The translations under genes were made by a program, and so were the position numbers. Positions 36,506 to 48,914 of a DNA stretch of 64,000 nucleotides are shown one piece after another. Position 1 is the stretch's first letter. Each line of letters opens with the position of its first letter. The stretch is taken from the NCBI GenBank assembly GCA_903813345.2, contig CAIIXF020000005.1:9983375-10047374 (forward strand), in the 5' to 3' direction. The stretch is from Owenia fusiformis. Taxonomy: Eukaryota > Annelida > Polychaeta > Sabellida > Oweniidae. The notes under the pieces were generated by a model, which was given only the letters and a program-made list of their open reading frames with translations, had not been told where the DNA came from and did no database searches.

Positions 36506-37050
36506 TTATCCCGTGCCAGGACTATAGTCCTGCAGTGAGAGCATTCTTTTGCCTGTACGATTACAACTTGGGAGAATTATCTACGCCCCTTACACTTAAG
36601 ATACCTACTTCAATTGATTCCTGGGTATTTTAGCATTCTTTTCGTGTAGTTGAATCCACAATTGTCTGGGTATATCGGCAGAACGGGAACATTGTTCTTT
36701 TTCATCGAGAGATATTCCATCACTTTCCAAGATGGCGGTTGGATTTAAATGGGGATTCCCCGTTTGACTGACCCGGATGTGGCCCGGAAGCACCAAAAAT
36801 GGAGGAATTTGACGGTTGAAATAAGTTAAATATTACACGCAAATATTGTGATTAAAAACGAAAATTTCTTTGTTCTGCCGATAAACCCAGACAATTGTGG
36901 ATTCAACTACAAGAAAAGAATGCTAAAATACCAAGGAATCTATTGAAATAGGTATCTTAAGAGTAAGAAGCGTAGAAAATTCTCCCATGTTGTAATCGTA
37001 CAGGCAAAACAATGCTCTCACTGCAGGACTATAGTCCTGGTACGGGATAA
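36506..37050. mobile_element. Foldback DNA element with exact 8-bp target duplication
   Basis: A 545-bp element begins TTATCCCGTGCCAGGACTAT and ends with its near-perfect inverse. Arms of about 190 bp meet in a short centre. CTTGGCTG is directly repeated on both sides (36498-36505 and 37051-37058). An 8-bp duplication suits hAT, P or Merlin-type integration; with TTATCCC termini and no coding sequence I leave the superfamily open. Confidence 0.85.
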
Positions 37051-37058
37051 CTTGGCTG

Positions 37059-38975
37059 AATCATCATAAATTTACTTAAGAGTAATACAAAATTTATAAT
37101 AATTAATTAAAAAGATAACTATCATAACTTTCAAGTTATTATTGGTGAATTTTGCACTTAATTTGTATAACTTGTATGCACCCCTCCCCCCATAAACTAA
37201 AACATGTAGCATCGCTAGGCCCAACATGTTATATATCATTTTGTTCATGGAAAGTAACAAAGATTGCAGAGTTTCAGAATCCACGGAAATCCCTGAAAAC
37301 AGATACAATGTATCAAAGTTTGCGGGTACAAACCGCATTAACGGGGTGTAACTTCTGGTCATTTTTGGACTCAGTCCGGTGGCCATGGTCTGCTCACTTT
37401 GTCTCATCCTCATTTTCAGTGATATAGGTCCCACCACGATCCCTAACCTCCCTATTACCCACTACATGAATCCTATCTATATATCTTTGTACATAACTAT
37501 CACACTCGTGTGCACTGTGCTCTGTCATGATGACAACTGCTAGAAATGTGCAACACAGAAACAATTTTATCTTAAATTGCTCTCGAAATGAGCAGACGAG
37601 CAGAAATTCTTCTCGAAATGACCTGTATCCACATACTTTGATACATTATATGTTTTTTCAGAGGTACGACTGGATTCTGAAACTTTCCAATCTTATATAA
37701 CTTTCTCTAAGGAACAAAATAATATATAAAATGATAGTATGGCAATTCTACATGTATGAGTTTATGGTTGGGGTGCATAAATATATAACAACTTGTTTAT
37801 ATTCTATTGGAATGCCAGAATTTTGAAAACGTATAAATTCTGGTAGTTTTGTTCACAAAAATATTCACACTGATTATAAAACTATGTAACATTTGTAAGT
37901 TTTCCGAGAAGCATTCAAGACAATAAAAACATGATTACCATTACATTTAGAACTAAGGTTCGGGCATTATTGTTGAGATGCATTGCTATGGAAACAGATT
38001 CCTTACATCTTCTTACTCCTACATTAGACTCGACTTCATCAGAGACATGGAGGTAGAAGCTACATAACATGTGTATACTATACTGGGAGTGTCTGTGCAT
38101 TTGAAAGATTGTACCAAAACAATTATTTTTGACAGCTTTTTAACTCACTGTCAACATTGAATCGGAAGTGACTAACCAGTTAACCATCGTTGTTCCTTTA
38201 AAAGAATGATGGTGCGATACGGTTAGGCTAATTTTTGCAGAAAAGATTTCTTGGAAATGATCGAAAAAACATTTTTGTTTTTATTCATTCGTATTCGTAT
38301 CACTTATGAATTTTTCTGACATTACAAATCTAACCATGTGCATGTCTCACAACAGTGTACCCAGTTTTGTAAACTCATCGATGGTCCGACATGGTTATTT
38401 TTTCTCCGCATCCATATTTGTTCCGTCGACTTTCTTCTTTTTTATTTATATGAAACAGCACGATAGTGACATTTGTCATCGACCTAAAGTAAAGCATTGT
38501 TTGAAATTGCCCTTGTAAGTAACATGTCACAATGTCCATTTTACATTTCAAATGACTCAAATTATGATCTTTTTCTCCATGAATTCAATAGATAAAATAC
38601 ATTTTATAACTAATCTGACAATTGAGGAGTTTGAAAGTCTCGATTGAACAACTTTTACTTCAAAAATGTAAATTATAGCATTATTAATTGAGGACTTTTA
38701 GGTCTTTGCATATCAAATTAATAATGACTGTTGAAAAAACAATAGGTAATAAAGCCCCCCTTGATAAAAAGGAGTGTCTTGGGGCATCGTCCTGTTTATG
38801 TTGTCAATTCGTTGTAAATTGTAATTTCGTAATATATATTTGATAAAGTCATTTCTCAATAACTAACGTCTGACATAAGTGAAAGGCTAATGAGTTAAAT
38901 TTTTACTCAAAGTTAAAATGTGTCAACGTTAAAAATAGTTGTGAAAAAGTGCGTGAATACCTTATGGAATGGAAT
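37059..38975. other. Spacer between innexin copies 2 and 3
   Basis: No gene recognised. A 121-codon minus frame at 37072-37437 lacks family motifs. From about 38510 the sequence resembles the region upstream of copies 1 and 2. The left arm of a 43-bp inverted repeat lies at 38114-38156. Confidence 0.45.
38114..38156. repeat. Left arm of exact 43-bp inverted repeat
   Basis: Starts ccaaaacaattatttttgac and is the exact reverse complement of 41461-41503. The pair encloses the promoter and first two exons of innexin copy 3. Confidence 0.85.
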
Positions 38976-39312
38976 ATGTTATCAAGACCAGCTCATTGGC
39001 TTATCATTGAAACACTTGAGTATGCATTATCATACGTAGTTCTGTCGTACTTTGATTCGACTTTTTAACTATTTCAACATACGATAAAGTTAAACAATGC
39101 GACGCAACTATAATAGTGGCAGATCTTCGATAACGTCTCACATAGACATGTAAAAAACAAAAGGACAACTTTAGAATATTGGATTATTATAAAACATAAG
39201 TGAAATAATTAAAACCAAATTTAAGTGATAACATATACATTGAAAATAATATTGAAAATAGTTTTGAGTCGAAAATATCGTTTTTATCGGAGTATTTTTG
39301 GATGAATCAAAC
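38976..39312 (+). promoter_or_regulatory. Conserved upstream block of innexin copy 3
   Basis: 38976-39023 is identical over 48 bp to 23551-23598, and similarity continues to the start codon. It marks the 5' flank shared across the array. Confidence 0.5.
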
Positions 39313-42300
39313 ATGGATAAATTTTTAGGAGTCCTGGGATCGGTTGGTAAAATTGAGAAAAGGTTGGACAATGACCGCGTTGACAGACTGAACTACAGAT
39401 ACACCATGAGTCTACTGGCAATATTTGCCCTTGTTGTCACTACTACCCAATACGTCGGTGGGTAACATTTCCATTTTATAAGCTTTTACTATACATTGAA
39501 AAAACTTGAACAACAACTGCAGTTATACTACTATAGTATTCTTGGAAGTTCAAAATTGTCTAATTTTACATTAGACATAATAAATTATTGGTAATCTAAA
39601 ATTAGCCGTTAAATAAGACCTTTGATTCTGGCGATCATACCATTCACCCTCGCAACTCAAATTATATGGATTTAAAAATATAAAGGCAATGCATACGATT
39701 GATTTGAAAGCTATTTGACTAATAAAAAATAATTTAAGTATTTGAAAGCTTTGAAAGCTCTAAAGTGAATACGATCATATGTGGCATCCCTCAGGGATCG
39801 ATTTAGGATCCTCTCATTTTATGTTCAAAAGTGACTCTAATACAGTCAGTAATTTATGTACCATACTTTAAACAATAGTATGTAGATTTTTCCAATAAGT
39901 TATAAATATCTGAAAATAATAGTCATAGGCACTATAATCTCTGTTCTTATACTACACATTTACCACCCAAGGCCAAATGGCAAATGGGCCTACGTTTGAA
40001 CTAATAAATGTAGTGACATTAAAAAGGGTCAACTGTCTGAATGTTTCATGGGTATATCTTTAAATTCAGTGATTTTAATATAAAGAGCCTATATATTGCC
40101 TGAATTTTAAACACCCATTGACAGTTTTTTGATTTGAAACCGGAATAATCTAAAACTCACTTCATGTTAGATAGATTTTGGTCAAAAGGAAATTGGGAAG
40201 AGACAGTGGTCATTTATGTGGAATCGCCCTATACCATCATCCTCCGAACGCAGGGTTCCAGACATCATCCACAAAGTTCCCTCCTTCTTCCTTCCTTCTG
40301 GAAGAAGGAGGTACGAGTTCTGGAGGCCTGTGTTCGGAGGATGTATACCATTCAATTAAGTATGATCTAATTTGCTGGTGTCTCTTGCGTTCTTGTTCTT
40401 ATTTAATTAATTAGTTTTTTATTGTTATTATTTAGGTAAACCAATGACATGTTGGACGCCTGCCGAATTCAAGGACCAAATGACCAAATATACCGACACT
40501 TGGTGCTGGACCAAGGGCACATACTACCACCCAATGGAGGAAGTCGTCCCAAGAGAGAATGAGCCCAGAATGTTCGAAGTTGCGTATTATATATGGGTTC
40601 CCCTGTTTTTGATGATACAAGCATTATTGTTCTACATTCCCATCAAAATTTGGTACATCTTTAATAACCGGACGGGTTGCGATATGAACACTGTCGTCAA
40701 AACTGCTGCCAAACTCGGAGAAGTCGTACAGGATAAGAGAGAAGTGTATCTTAAATACCTTGTGCGTTACATTGATAACTATTTAACAAAGAATAGAGAT
40801 AACACCCGAACGAGCAAAATTGTAAGAATTCAAAGATTCCTGTCGCAGAAACTCTGCTGTATATGCTGTGGCAAACGCACTGGTAGTTTCATGTGGACGC
40901 TCTACATGCTAGTGAAAGTCCTGTACATCATTAATGTCATCGGTCAGCTGTTTATTCTGAATGTCTTCATTGGTTCCAATTACCACGTGTATGGCTTTGA
41001 AGTGATGAAGGATCTGGCTCAGGGTAACGACTGGAGAACTTCCCCCGTCTTCCCCAGAGTTACACTATGCAGCTTCAAAATGAGAGTTTTAGGTAGGGAC
41101 TTTTGAAAGATACTAGTAACCAGTCATTAATATTAATACCTTCACCGCAGTCTTTAACATTTCACGCGAATAACGTATTCCACTTTGTCGGTTGCTAAAT
41201 ATATATTGAAATGCACTGGTCCCCCTTGTAAAGACGACGTCTTTATAACAAAACGGATGAACTTCCGTCAGAGGAAAGTGTCATTTTTACCAAGAATGAG
41301 GTCGATTTGTATGCAAATATTTTACCGGTATGTTTTGTAAGAAAACAAAAATTCAAAAACAAATTGTTCTACCAGAAGTCCGACCACGCTGAAACGAATT
41401 TGAAGACAAACTGTCTTCATTTCCTGTTGATCCCCAGTGCTATTGTCGGTGTTGATTCTGTGTTGACAGTGAGTTAAAAAGCTGTCAAAAATAATTGTTT
41501 TGGTGATTCTTGAATTTGTTCTTGCACATGCATTATGTATTATATAGTAGCCCGGACAGAATTGTTCAATGGTCACTTTTTCTTTAATAACTTTTTTAAT
41601 TTTCAGTATTATCAAAATCTGATTACATATTTGAAAACTAGAGTAAATTTCTGACATACAAAAAAAATATTTAAGGAACATTTCTTAATTTATTGATATT
41701 ATAGGTGCTCATAGTACGAGTGACGCAAATACATAATTCACCATTTTGTCTCATATTTGTTCAAAATGGCAGCATATTTAGTGGTTTAAATGTTCAGTTG
41801 AAAGTTAATATTTAAGAAATGGCATAGGCCTACAAAATTATGTAGACTGCTGCTTTGGTATGAGGTAATGACTGCATTTATAAACTTTTGTTTTAAATTG
41901 ACTTGTATGTATACCAGTACTTAAAAAGGTTTGTACATTGTATGTACAGTATATTGGTAAGGTCGCAGGACTTAAAGTTTTTTGGCCATTCTATTGTTGT
42001 TCGTAGTGGATTAGCAACCAGAGATTGTTTAACCTGTGCAACTATAGGGTCATACTGCAACAGTTTGTAATGTCTTTTCCAGTCACACGCCTCTTAACCC
42101 ATCCTTGGCATGCATGTGAATTGTTCTTGAGCTTTTCAATGGCCTCTGAGATGGCTGTTTGGAGCTCTTGAAAAGATTGAGGACCTACTCTTGCCACATC
42201 CCGCACATTCGGGCGCCACCTTTTCACATCCTCTTGAACACAACCCTGAACATTTCAATAGAGATGATTTCATATACCCTTGGAGGGAGTTGACTTCTTG

Positions 42301-44662
42301 TATTTGTTGATTGGTCAGTTGCTGCATTACATCAGGATTGTAACGTTGGCAGCATGGCCCTATAGTCCTATGACAATCTTTAAATATCGACTTTCAACTG
42401 AACATTCAAATTCCCAAAATATGCCGCCATTTTGAACAAATATGAGGCAAAATGATGAATTATGTATTTCCGTCAGTCATACTATGAACGCCTATAATAT
42501 CAATTAATTAAGAGATGTTCCTTCAATATTTTTTTTGTATGTCAGAATTTTACTCTAGTTTTCAAATATGTAATCAGATTTTGATAATACTGAAAATTAA
42601 AAAAGTTATTAAAGAAAAAGTGACCATTGAACAATTCTGTCCGGGCTACTATGTATATGTCCACATAGCAGTGATGTCAGTTTTTCGACAGAAAGACATG
42701 ACTGGATGATTCTTTTGGGACTGGGGCTGAGGTAAAGTTGCAGTTCAGCGACTGTGGCTTAGAATTCATTGTTAACCTTGACAAAGTCTTCTGCTTTTAA
42801 ATTGAGGTGATTTCATGGATAAGAATATTTACAGGGCAAACCAAACTTTGCTAATAATCTATTCCTTAAGTCTAATCATTGTTGATCAGTAGTCCAAGGT
42901 GTACCACAAGCGTTTAGGACACATAGTCGTCTGTCTCTAAAATGAGGTGGTTACATACTGATAGTTAAAATTATTCTATTGGGCAAACTTGTTTTATTTA
43001 TTCCCCAACAACAATAAAAAACATAATGAAGATAATGTGAACACAATTTAGTGGAACGCTGTTTCACATAATACTATCTTGGTACGAGATAAAGCACAAT
43101 TTATAATTTTTATCCTTTGACCTGTTTATCTAACAGTTCATGATCTCAGAAATGACGTAGATTCCCTTAAATATCAGTTACCCTAAATAATTGGTATGAA
43201 ATAATTGTCATATAATGCCATGATTGTCACAAATGTAAAATAAAATTATGTAATAGCTGACGTTTTTAGATTAATAATGAAATAAATTATCTGGAGACAG
43301 TAATTCTCTGTCAAATGTTGGTATTATTGCCCATTTTTGTAAATTTCTGAGTTTACTTTAACGAATTCTTGCATGTTTTTGGCTCAGTTTGACCAGAACT
43401 CAAAAAGTAGTTCAAATAACAGTCACTTATGTGTTTTTGGTAGAATATCTCATAATTTGTTTAAAATGACTATCAGAAATTACAAGTATCTTATCATTTA
43501 ATTTTGGAGTTGATTAGGTTTTAAGCAAGTTAACACATAAGTCATTTTGAATGAAGAAAAGAAAGTACATGCAATCATATACTGTATAGTTTTGATTTGT
43601 GTAAGTCTAAGGTTTAACATAATGCCACACTTAGTACTGGATAAAAGTCCGTTTTGTGCGATAAAATACATTAATATACATATACATACTAAAATATACA
43701 TCATTTATAAATTATGTTTTTCGGGGCCTAAGTGAAAGGTGGAGGTGGTCATATATATGGTTTCACTTCTATTACAACTCGACCAATATGCACCTAGTAC
43801 CCATGAGAAATTTTTATGATCACACCATCTGTGGGCTATAGTCGTCATAGTCGACGTGATCGTGATCGTTATCGTGATCGTCATCGCCATTCCAGTAAAA
43901 CCGCTCATCAGATTTTCTACAAATTCGCACACATGATAGAGGATATCAAGTTCTAGAGCTGATAAACCTTTGGGCGGCCATCTTGTTTTCTGGCGGCCAT
44001 TTTGAAGGTTTTTCGATAAATCTTGTCATCGCCATTTCAGGAAAACCGCTCATCGGATTTCACCAAATTCGCACACACGATAGAGGATATCAAGTTCTAG
44101 AGCTGATTAACTTCGATGGTGTGATTTCGTTTTAATGCTATAATATTCTCAAATACCTTGTTTAAACACCCAATAATGGCGACAATCCATAACCTTCGTA
44201 AGTAGTTCTTATATGTTTTATTAATCTTTTTCAGGTAACGTCCACAGACACACCTTTCAATGCGTTCTTCCAGTGAATCTTTTCAATGAGAAAATCTACA
44301 TTTTTATTTGGTTCTGGTTTGTGTTTGTCGCCGCTGCCACGTGTCTCAATTTCCTCAGTTGGTTACTTAAATCACTCAGTTCCACAAGGAGAGCGTTCTT
44401 CAAAAAGCACCTTGTCTGGATGGGACGCCTTCAACCAAACGGCAACTCAGAATCAGACAAAAAACTTTACCGCATGTTCACAGAGAAGTACTTGCGCCCA
44501 GATGGTTACTTGATAATGCGTTTCATTACGGTTCAATGCTCGGAGTTTGTTGTATCTGACATTGTTGCAGCTTTATGGGATAATTATAAACGCATACATC
44601 CATTGAAAGAAGGACTCCTGGAGTTTGAAGAGGACGAGAAAAACTCAGATAAAGATATGTAA
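39313..44662 (+). CDS. Innexin, tandem copy 3
   Basis: Exons 39313-39457, 40436-41092 and 44235-44662 encode 409 residues with the same phase-1 junctions as copies 1 and 2. The hallmarks are intact: MDKFLG start, VDRLNYRYT before TM1, loop cysteines at 54 and 72 (GKPMTCWTP...DTWCW), YYIWVP at 99-104, a CCICC cluster in the cytoplasmic loop, TM3 [20 protein letters not shown], second-loop cysteines 260 and 277, and a [16 protein letters not shown] entry to TM4. It is the most diverged in exons 1 and 2 (for example Lys50 instead of Asp, Met94 instead of Gln), whereas exon 3 is very close to the others. Intron 1 holds a reverse-transcriptase scrap and a long hairpin; intron 2 (3.1 kb) holds a 1.1 kb foldback element. 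It should form gap-junction or hemichannel subunits. Confidence 0.96.
39778..39832 (+). pseudogene. Fragment of LINE reverse transcriptase motif
   Basis: ggcatccctcagggatcg translates to GIPQGS, the conserved RT block, followed after a small disruption by PLILC-like codons (expected form GxPQGSxLGPLLF). Only about 50 bp is recognisable, in innexin-3 intron 1. Confidence 0.45.
40234..40346. repeat. Long imperfect hairpin in innexin-3 intron 1
   Basis: cctccgaacgcagggttccaga near the left side pairs with tctggaggcctgtgttcgg at the right. An inner stem, cctccttcttcc / ggaagaaggagg, closes on a ttccttct loop. The whole is about 110 nt, the size range of a precursor hairpin or a tiny foldback element. 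Confidence 0.6.
41461..41503. repeat. Right arm of exact 43-bp inverted repeat
   Basis: Reverse complement of 38114-38156. It lies in intron 2, 370 bp after exon 2. Confidence 0.85.
41547..42651 (-). mobile_element. Foldback DNA transposon relic in innexin-3 intron 2
   Basis: GTAGCCCGGACAG... and its inverse end the element, each next to TA (41545-41546, 42652-42653). The inverted repeats run about 290 bp at high identity. In the middle, minus-strand frames at 42042-42327 read [17 protein letters not shown] and HACQGWVKR, resembling the C-terminal end of some Tc1-like DDE transposases. No catalytic block survives. It is 1,105 bp, non-autonomous. Confidence 0.82.
43851..43895 (+). repeat. Short imperfect (GTGATC)n tract
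   Basis: cgtgatcgtgatcgttatcg and following bases form a run of six-base units between 43851 and 43890. Confidence 0.6.
43925..44115 (+). repeat. Tandem pair of dispersed intron repeat
   Basis: Two copies of a ~135-bp unit (gatagaggatatcaagttct, agagctgat, gccattt(c)aggaaaaccgc) end just upstream of innexin-3 exon 3. The same family lies in NSMCE3 introns near 17600 and 18350. Confidence 0.65.
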
Positions 44663-46260
44663 AAGTTTGTGAAAATTGAGAAAGCTTGAGTGTATATTGA
44701 TTTTTCTAGGACGCACGGTTGTAATATGTTGCATCTGGGAAACACGGACTGTATTTTAAACAACTGATTATTTCTTGAATTATTTCAAGAGATTATAAAG
44801 TGTCATCAAATGTTCATCCCGAACCCCTCCCTCCCCTAACAAAATTATCTCGTTGAACGTGAAATTTTGGGTCATCGTACTTATGTTACCAAAGCTTTTA
44901 TTGGTTGACACAAAACTTCAAAATGTCCGGAACATTGAAGTTTCGAAATGGTCCTGAACAAATTTGGCGAGAACTTCTCTACAAGTTTCTATCACAGATC
45001 ACAATCTACTGAATATGCAGTGGTGTGGTTCTTCTCGTGACCCCAAGAATAACCACTCTACTAATCAGTGAAAGTAGTCTCTACTTCAGAGTTGTTAATA
45101 ATTACGAATATATTATTGAGTGGGACTGCTTGAAAAAATATAAATAAGAAAACTACAGTATATGTTAATCAAATTAAGGACCCAAAGAATGAACAGCTGA
45201 AATGCCATCAGGCGAGGCCATTCAAAGTTTATGTTTAACGTCTCATTGGGTAATCTTAAGTATAATGTAAAGAAACATTAAATAAGTGTCCATCTCCCCA
45301 TTTGGACCCTGCAAACATCCAGCCCGTTTACTTTCAAGATTCAATATGAATAAAGATGTAAGTTCGTAAGATTTTGGCCCAAATATTTGGAGGATGGGAT
45401 AAAAAGCATACATTTTAGTTTGATTGGCCGTAGATATGAAATATACATTGCTTTTTGAAATATTAAGTGCATTTCAACTTGCTTATGTTAATACGACTGC
45501 TATCATTGAGTTCTAAGAAGGTCGGGTATTCAAATGAGATAACAATTTACAACCGACATGATATTATAAGTTATATGTCATGTACATATGTCTCAAGATA
45601 AAACTGCTCTTTATATAATTTTTATCTTATTTTTCTGCTCATGCTCAAAATAGCGAGATATTGTTTAAATTATGTTTTCAAAGATTAAAACAGTACAGTA
45701 CTTAAATAAATCACAATATGAATTATTTCACCTGTCATGAATGACGTTTATTAATTTATTCATGAATCATTGATATATGTGTGTTATCTCACATTATATT
45801 GTAAGACTTGCCACTATAAATAAACAACTAAACTAAACGAAACTAAACTATAAATACATGGAAAAAGCTAAGAAAAGCTAATGTCGAATTGTTAGTTTAA
45901 AAATATAATTGAATTCCATATTTCTAGCCGTGCACCAATTCTCTGGTAACCCCAACCCCCATCCATTTCCGTCCGTCAAATGTTAGCAAGATAATCAGAC
46001 AGACGAGATTATTTCTGTCACCACAGATCGATGATTCTCACCACCGAACATTTAATGAATAGAAATTAAAGATTTATATCATTTGGGTGCTTGAGACATT
46101 TTCCTTCCTACTATACTAATAATAAAAACACTTAAGTTAATTGAACAATTTTACAAACTTATGAACCGGGGTATACATTTATAGAAATAAAACATCACTC
46201 ATAATACTCCACTTATTTCCCACCTATGTTCCTTCCTATATGTCGGAATTTATCTACCAA
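44663..46260. other. Innexin-3 3' flank and spacer, no gene
   Basis: The first ~120 bp match the flanks after the other copies. Beyond that I see no gene or clear element. Confidence 0.4.
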
Positions 46261-47470
46261 TATATACACGCCTAACTATCGACAACGTACAGTGACAAGA
46301 TACACCGTCGTACACTTTAGGTGTACGGTGTCACTATTAACTGATTTGAAGCGAAAACTATGATGTAGGTTTGTTGTGGTTTTCAAAAATTATTTGAGAA
46401 GTACATAAAGGATTTCATGTTTGATTTCGTGTGTACTCGATTTGGAAGACATTTACCTTTCTAATTACGTAAAAAGATTTTCGAGCAGTGCTCGATTTTT
46501 CTCGTTGTTAATCTGCCCATGCAATTGGTCGATTGGAAAAATGTGTTTTTTACACATTTCCTTTGATCATTTTCTCCTCTGTCGCCTAAGAGTGCCGAAT
46601 ATTTTTATGAGAATATGTTTCTCTAAACTACATAATTTAAGACGGTTGAAGGTTTTATAAATATATTCATGTATTTGGTATAATTTAAAAAATCAAAAAT
46701 GTACTTTGTCATCTCCAATGTACGTTGTCCCTGTAATTGAAATGTAAACAATGCAATGATTTAATTTCGAAACGCATTAAGGGTTTTATGAGTAACAGGT
46801 GATATTCAACGAACATGTTCATGTATCCCTGGTACAGGTAAAAGTGATTTTTTACCTCTTCTTGAATGCTATTTTATTTTATAAAAGTGTTGATATGGTG
46901 ATTAATATTTGACCATGGGATGTTATCTTCCGACCTCTTTGACCATTCTACATCGATACGTTACGTAATGTTGCACTTTTATGAATTTTAATAATCTTAA
47001 GGCGTACATGAAGAGATCTATACTAGGTAATCGAAGATGACTTTCGAAATCCAGTTTATGCTATATCCGGAAGGTGCAGAGGTTCAATATTTCAATCCGA
47101 AGTTGAATTAGTAATACTGGATTGTTCCGTTTCAGTTTTAAATGAATCTGATCCCCCTGACCCTTAATGTTATGAAAAATACGTTGTCTACATAACAGTT
47201 AACTGTGAATTCAGATATGTAAGTTCAATGGGACAATGTACATCGAGATGACAACGTACACTCATGATTTTTTTATCATTATTTTAGCAGAAAATATTTA
47301 TTAATCTTCAACCGACCTTAATTATGTAACTTTGGGAAACATATTCTCATAAAATAATCGACACTCTTAGGCGATAGGGGAAAAATGACCAAAGGAAATG
47401 TGAAAAAACAACATTTTCCCGGTCCCGGTTTATTTTGTCACTGTACGTTGTCGATGGTTATGCGTGATAT
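46261..47470. repeat. 1.2 kb foldback (palindromic) element
   Basis: Left arm segments (actatcgacaacgtacagtg; cacatttcctttgatcattt; gcctaagagtg; tgagaatatg; tcatctccaatgtacgttgt) recur in inverted order on the right up to cactgtacgttgtcgatggt. Arms are roughly 550-600 bp. Both ends abut tatata/gatata, compatible with TA insertion. Frames in the arms, such as 46421-46660, are by-products of the palindrome. Confidence 0.8.
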
Positions 47471-47506
47471 AGCGGCGAACCTTGTAAAACATAAAACGAC
47501 AATGTA

Positions 47507-47891
47507 CACCCCCTCCAAGAGTTTGGAAACCTTTTACCCCATGAAACTACATGTTGAATAGTACACTCGTGTTGATTTTTTATTCAAAAACCAGTAAAAA
47601 TCCAGTTTATCAAATTTTCTCTGAATTTTTTTCTCATTCACAAAAATTGAATTTGGATGACACTAATTCATATAAGAATAACATGTAAACAGCGATTTTC
47701 AAAAGTTAATCAAATATTTCTTCGAAGTAGGAAATGTGAGGAAAATTCTAGGGAATGGGAAATGAAGTCAATTTATAGGATCATTGATAAAATAAGCCAA
47801 ATTTTACTGGTTTTTGAATAAACAAGCACGAGAACCAAGTATCATAAAGTAAGAAAAGGGAAAAGGGTTTCCAAACTTTTGGATGGGAGTG
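47507..47891. mobile_element. Palindromic Tc1/mariner-type MITE
   Basis: A 385-bp element flanked by TA (47505-47506, 47892-47893). Ends read CACCCCCTCCAAGAGTTTGG and the inverse of CACTCCCATCCAAAAGTTTG. Inner arms share ttggaaacc and aaaaaccagtaaaa. It lies about 35 bp after the 46261-47470 foldback. Confidence 0.82.
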
Positions 47892-48341
47892 TATATGTGT
47901 GTCAAAATAAATCGCTTAAGGACGATAAAATTATTCCTTTTTATATTGTTTTGGACCTTTGAAATGGTAATAGCCGAGTAATCCTACTAAGATTTTGGGC
48001 CTCCTTCAACGACACAACACAGCATTTTGACAGGAAAGGGGGTCCGGGGTCTTGAAGCACGACTAATGGCTGATAACATATGAAAATGAAGCAATGCCAA
48101 CGACATCTTTAAACAAATGCTAAATAACAATTTACACAAGGTAAAAAGGTAACTAATATTGTGCTATTACTCTGCACTGCTAATATGAAAGGCTTCTGAC
48201 CATCGATAACCCTGGTTTAAACTGCGTATACCCTAAGAATAAGGCGAGCAAAAGTGTCATTACCTTCTATTTTTCGAAGAATTCGTTAACTTCACATTAA
48301 CAATGATATGAATGATAACATTGCCAGGAACAACCAACATA

Positions 48342-48914
48342 CAGGGTGGTAAAAAATGGAATCCTGCATTTTCCTTGTATCTTTGTCACTTTAATAAATT
48401 ACTCCCTGATATTTCACACATTTGTACATCATTTAATTACCTACAACCCTACCATATTTCATGACCATCAGACCGATAGTCACAGTTTTACAGCACTTTG
48501 AATAACATGCTTCAGCAGATTTGGCCATCATCGCGCTGTAGGCAAAACACTGCACATTTGTCAATGACCCAAATGCATTCCTCAGCAGGTATGGGCTGAA
48601 TGACACGAATGATCTCACTTTTGAGGTTTGCAACTGTCCTGAGGCCATTCTCATATATTCTATCTCTGCCTTATCCCCACAGGTAGGGACATTTTAGACG
48701 ATGAGTACAGGTTTCCCCACAACGCAATAGTGGCCACTGGGCATGTTCTTTAAAGTACTGTAACATTGTGACTATAAATCTGATGGTCATGAAATAAAGT
48801 AGGCTGGTAGCAAATTGAATGATGTACAAAAGTGTAAAATATCAGGGAGTTCTTTCTTAAAATGACAAAGATATGAGGAAAAGGGTATTAGGGTTTCCAT
48901 TTTTTACCACCCTG
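48342..48914 (-). mobile_element. Mariner-like element, transposase C-terminal relic
   Basis: CAGGGTGGTAAAAAATGGAA and the inverse of a close variant end this 573-bp element, with TA at 48340-48341 and 48915-48916. Inverted repeats are about 150 bp. The minus-strand middle reads a LWG-like block followed by IYENGLRTVANLKSEI and IPAEECI, matching the usual end of mariner-type DDE transposases (LWGYLK...VYxNRPxTxxxLKxxI). Confidence 0.85.

Noticed and set aside
37072-37437. 121-codon minus-strand frame between innexins 2 and 3
   Set aside because: No recognisable domain, no matching splice or start context, and no counterpart between copies 1 and 2.
41322-42709. Opposite-strand ORFs with the shared peptide FCMSE(I/F)[12 protein letters not shown]
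   Set aside because: They are inverted terminal repeats of the 41547-42651 element, not genes.
46421-46660. 79-codon plus-strand frame
   Set aside because: Within an arm of the 46261-47470 foldback with no family similarity.
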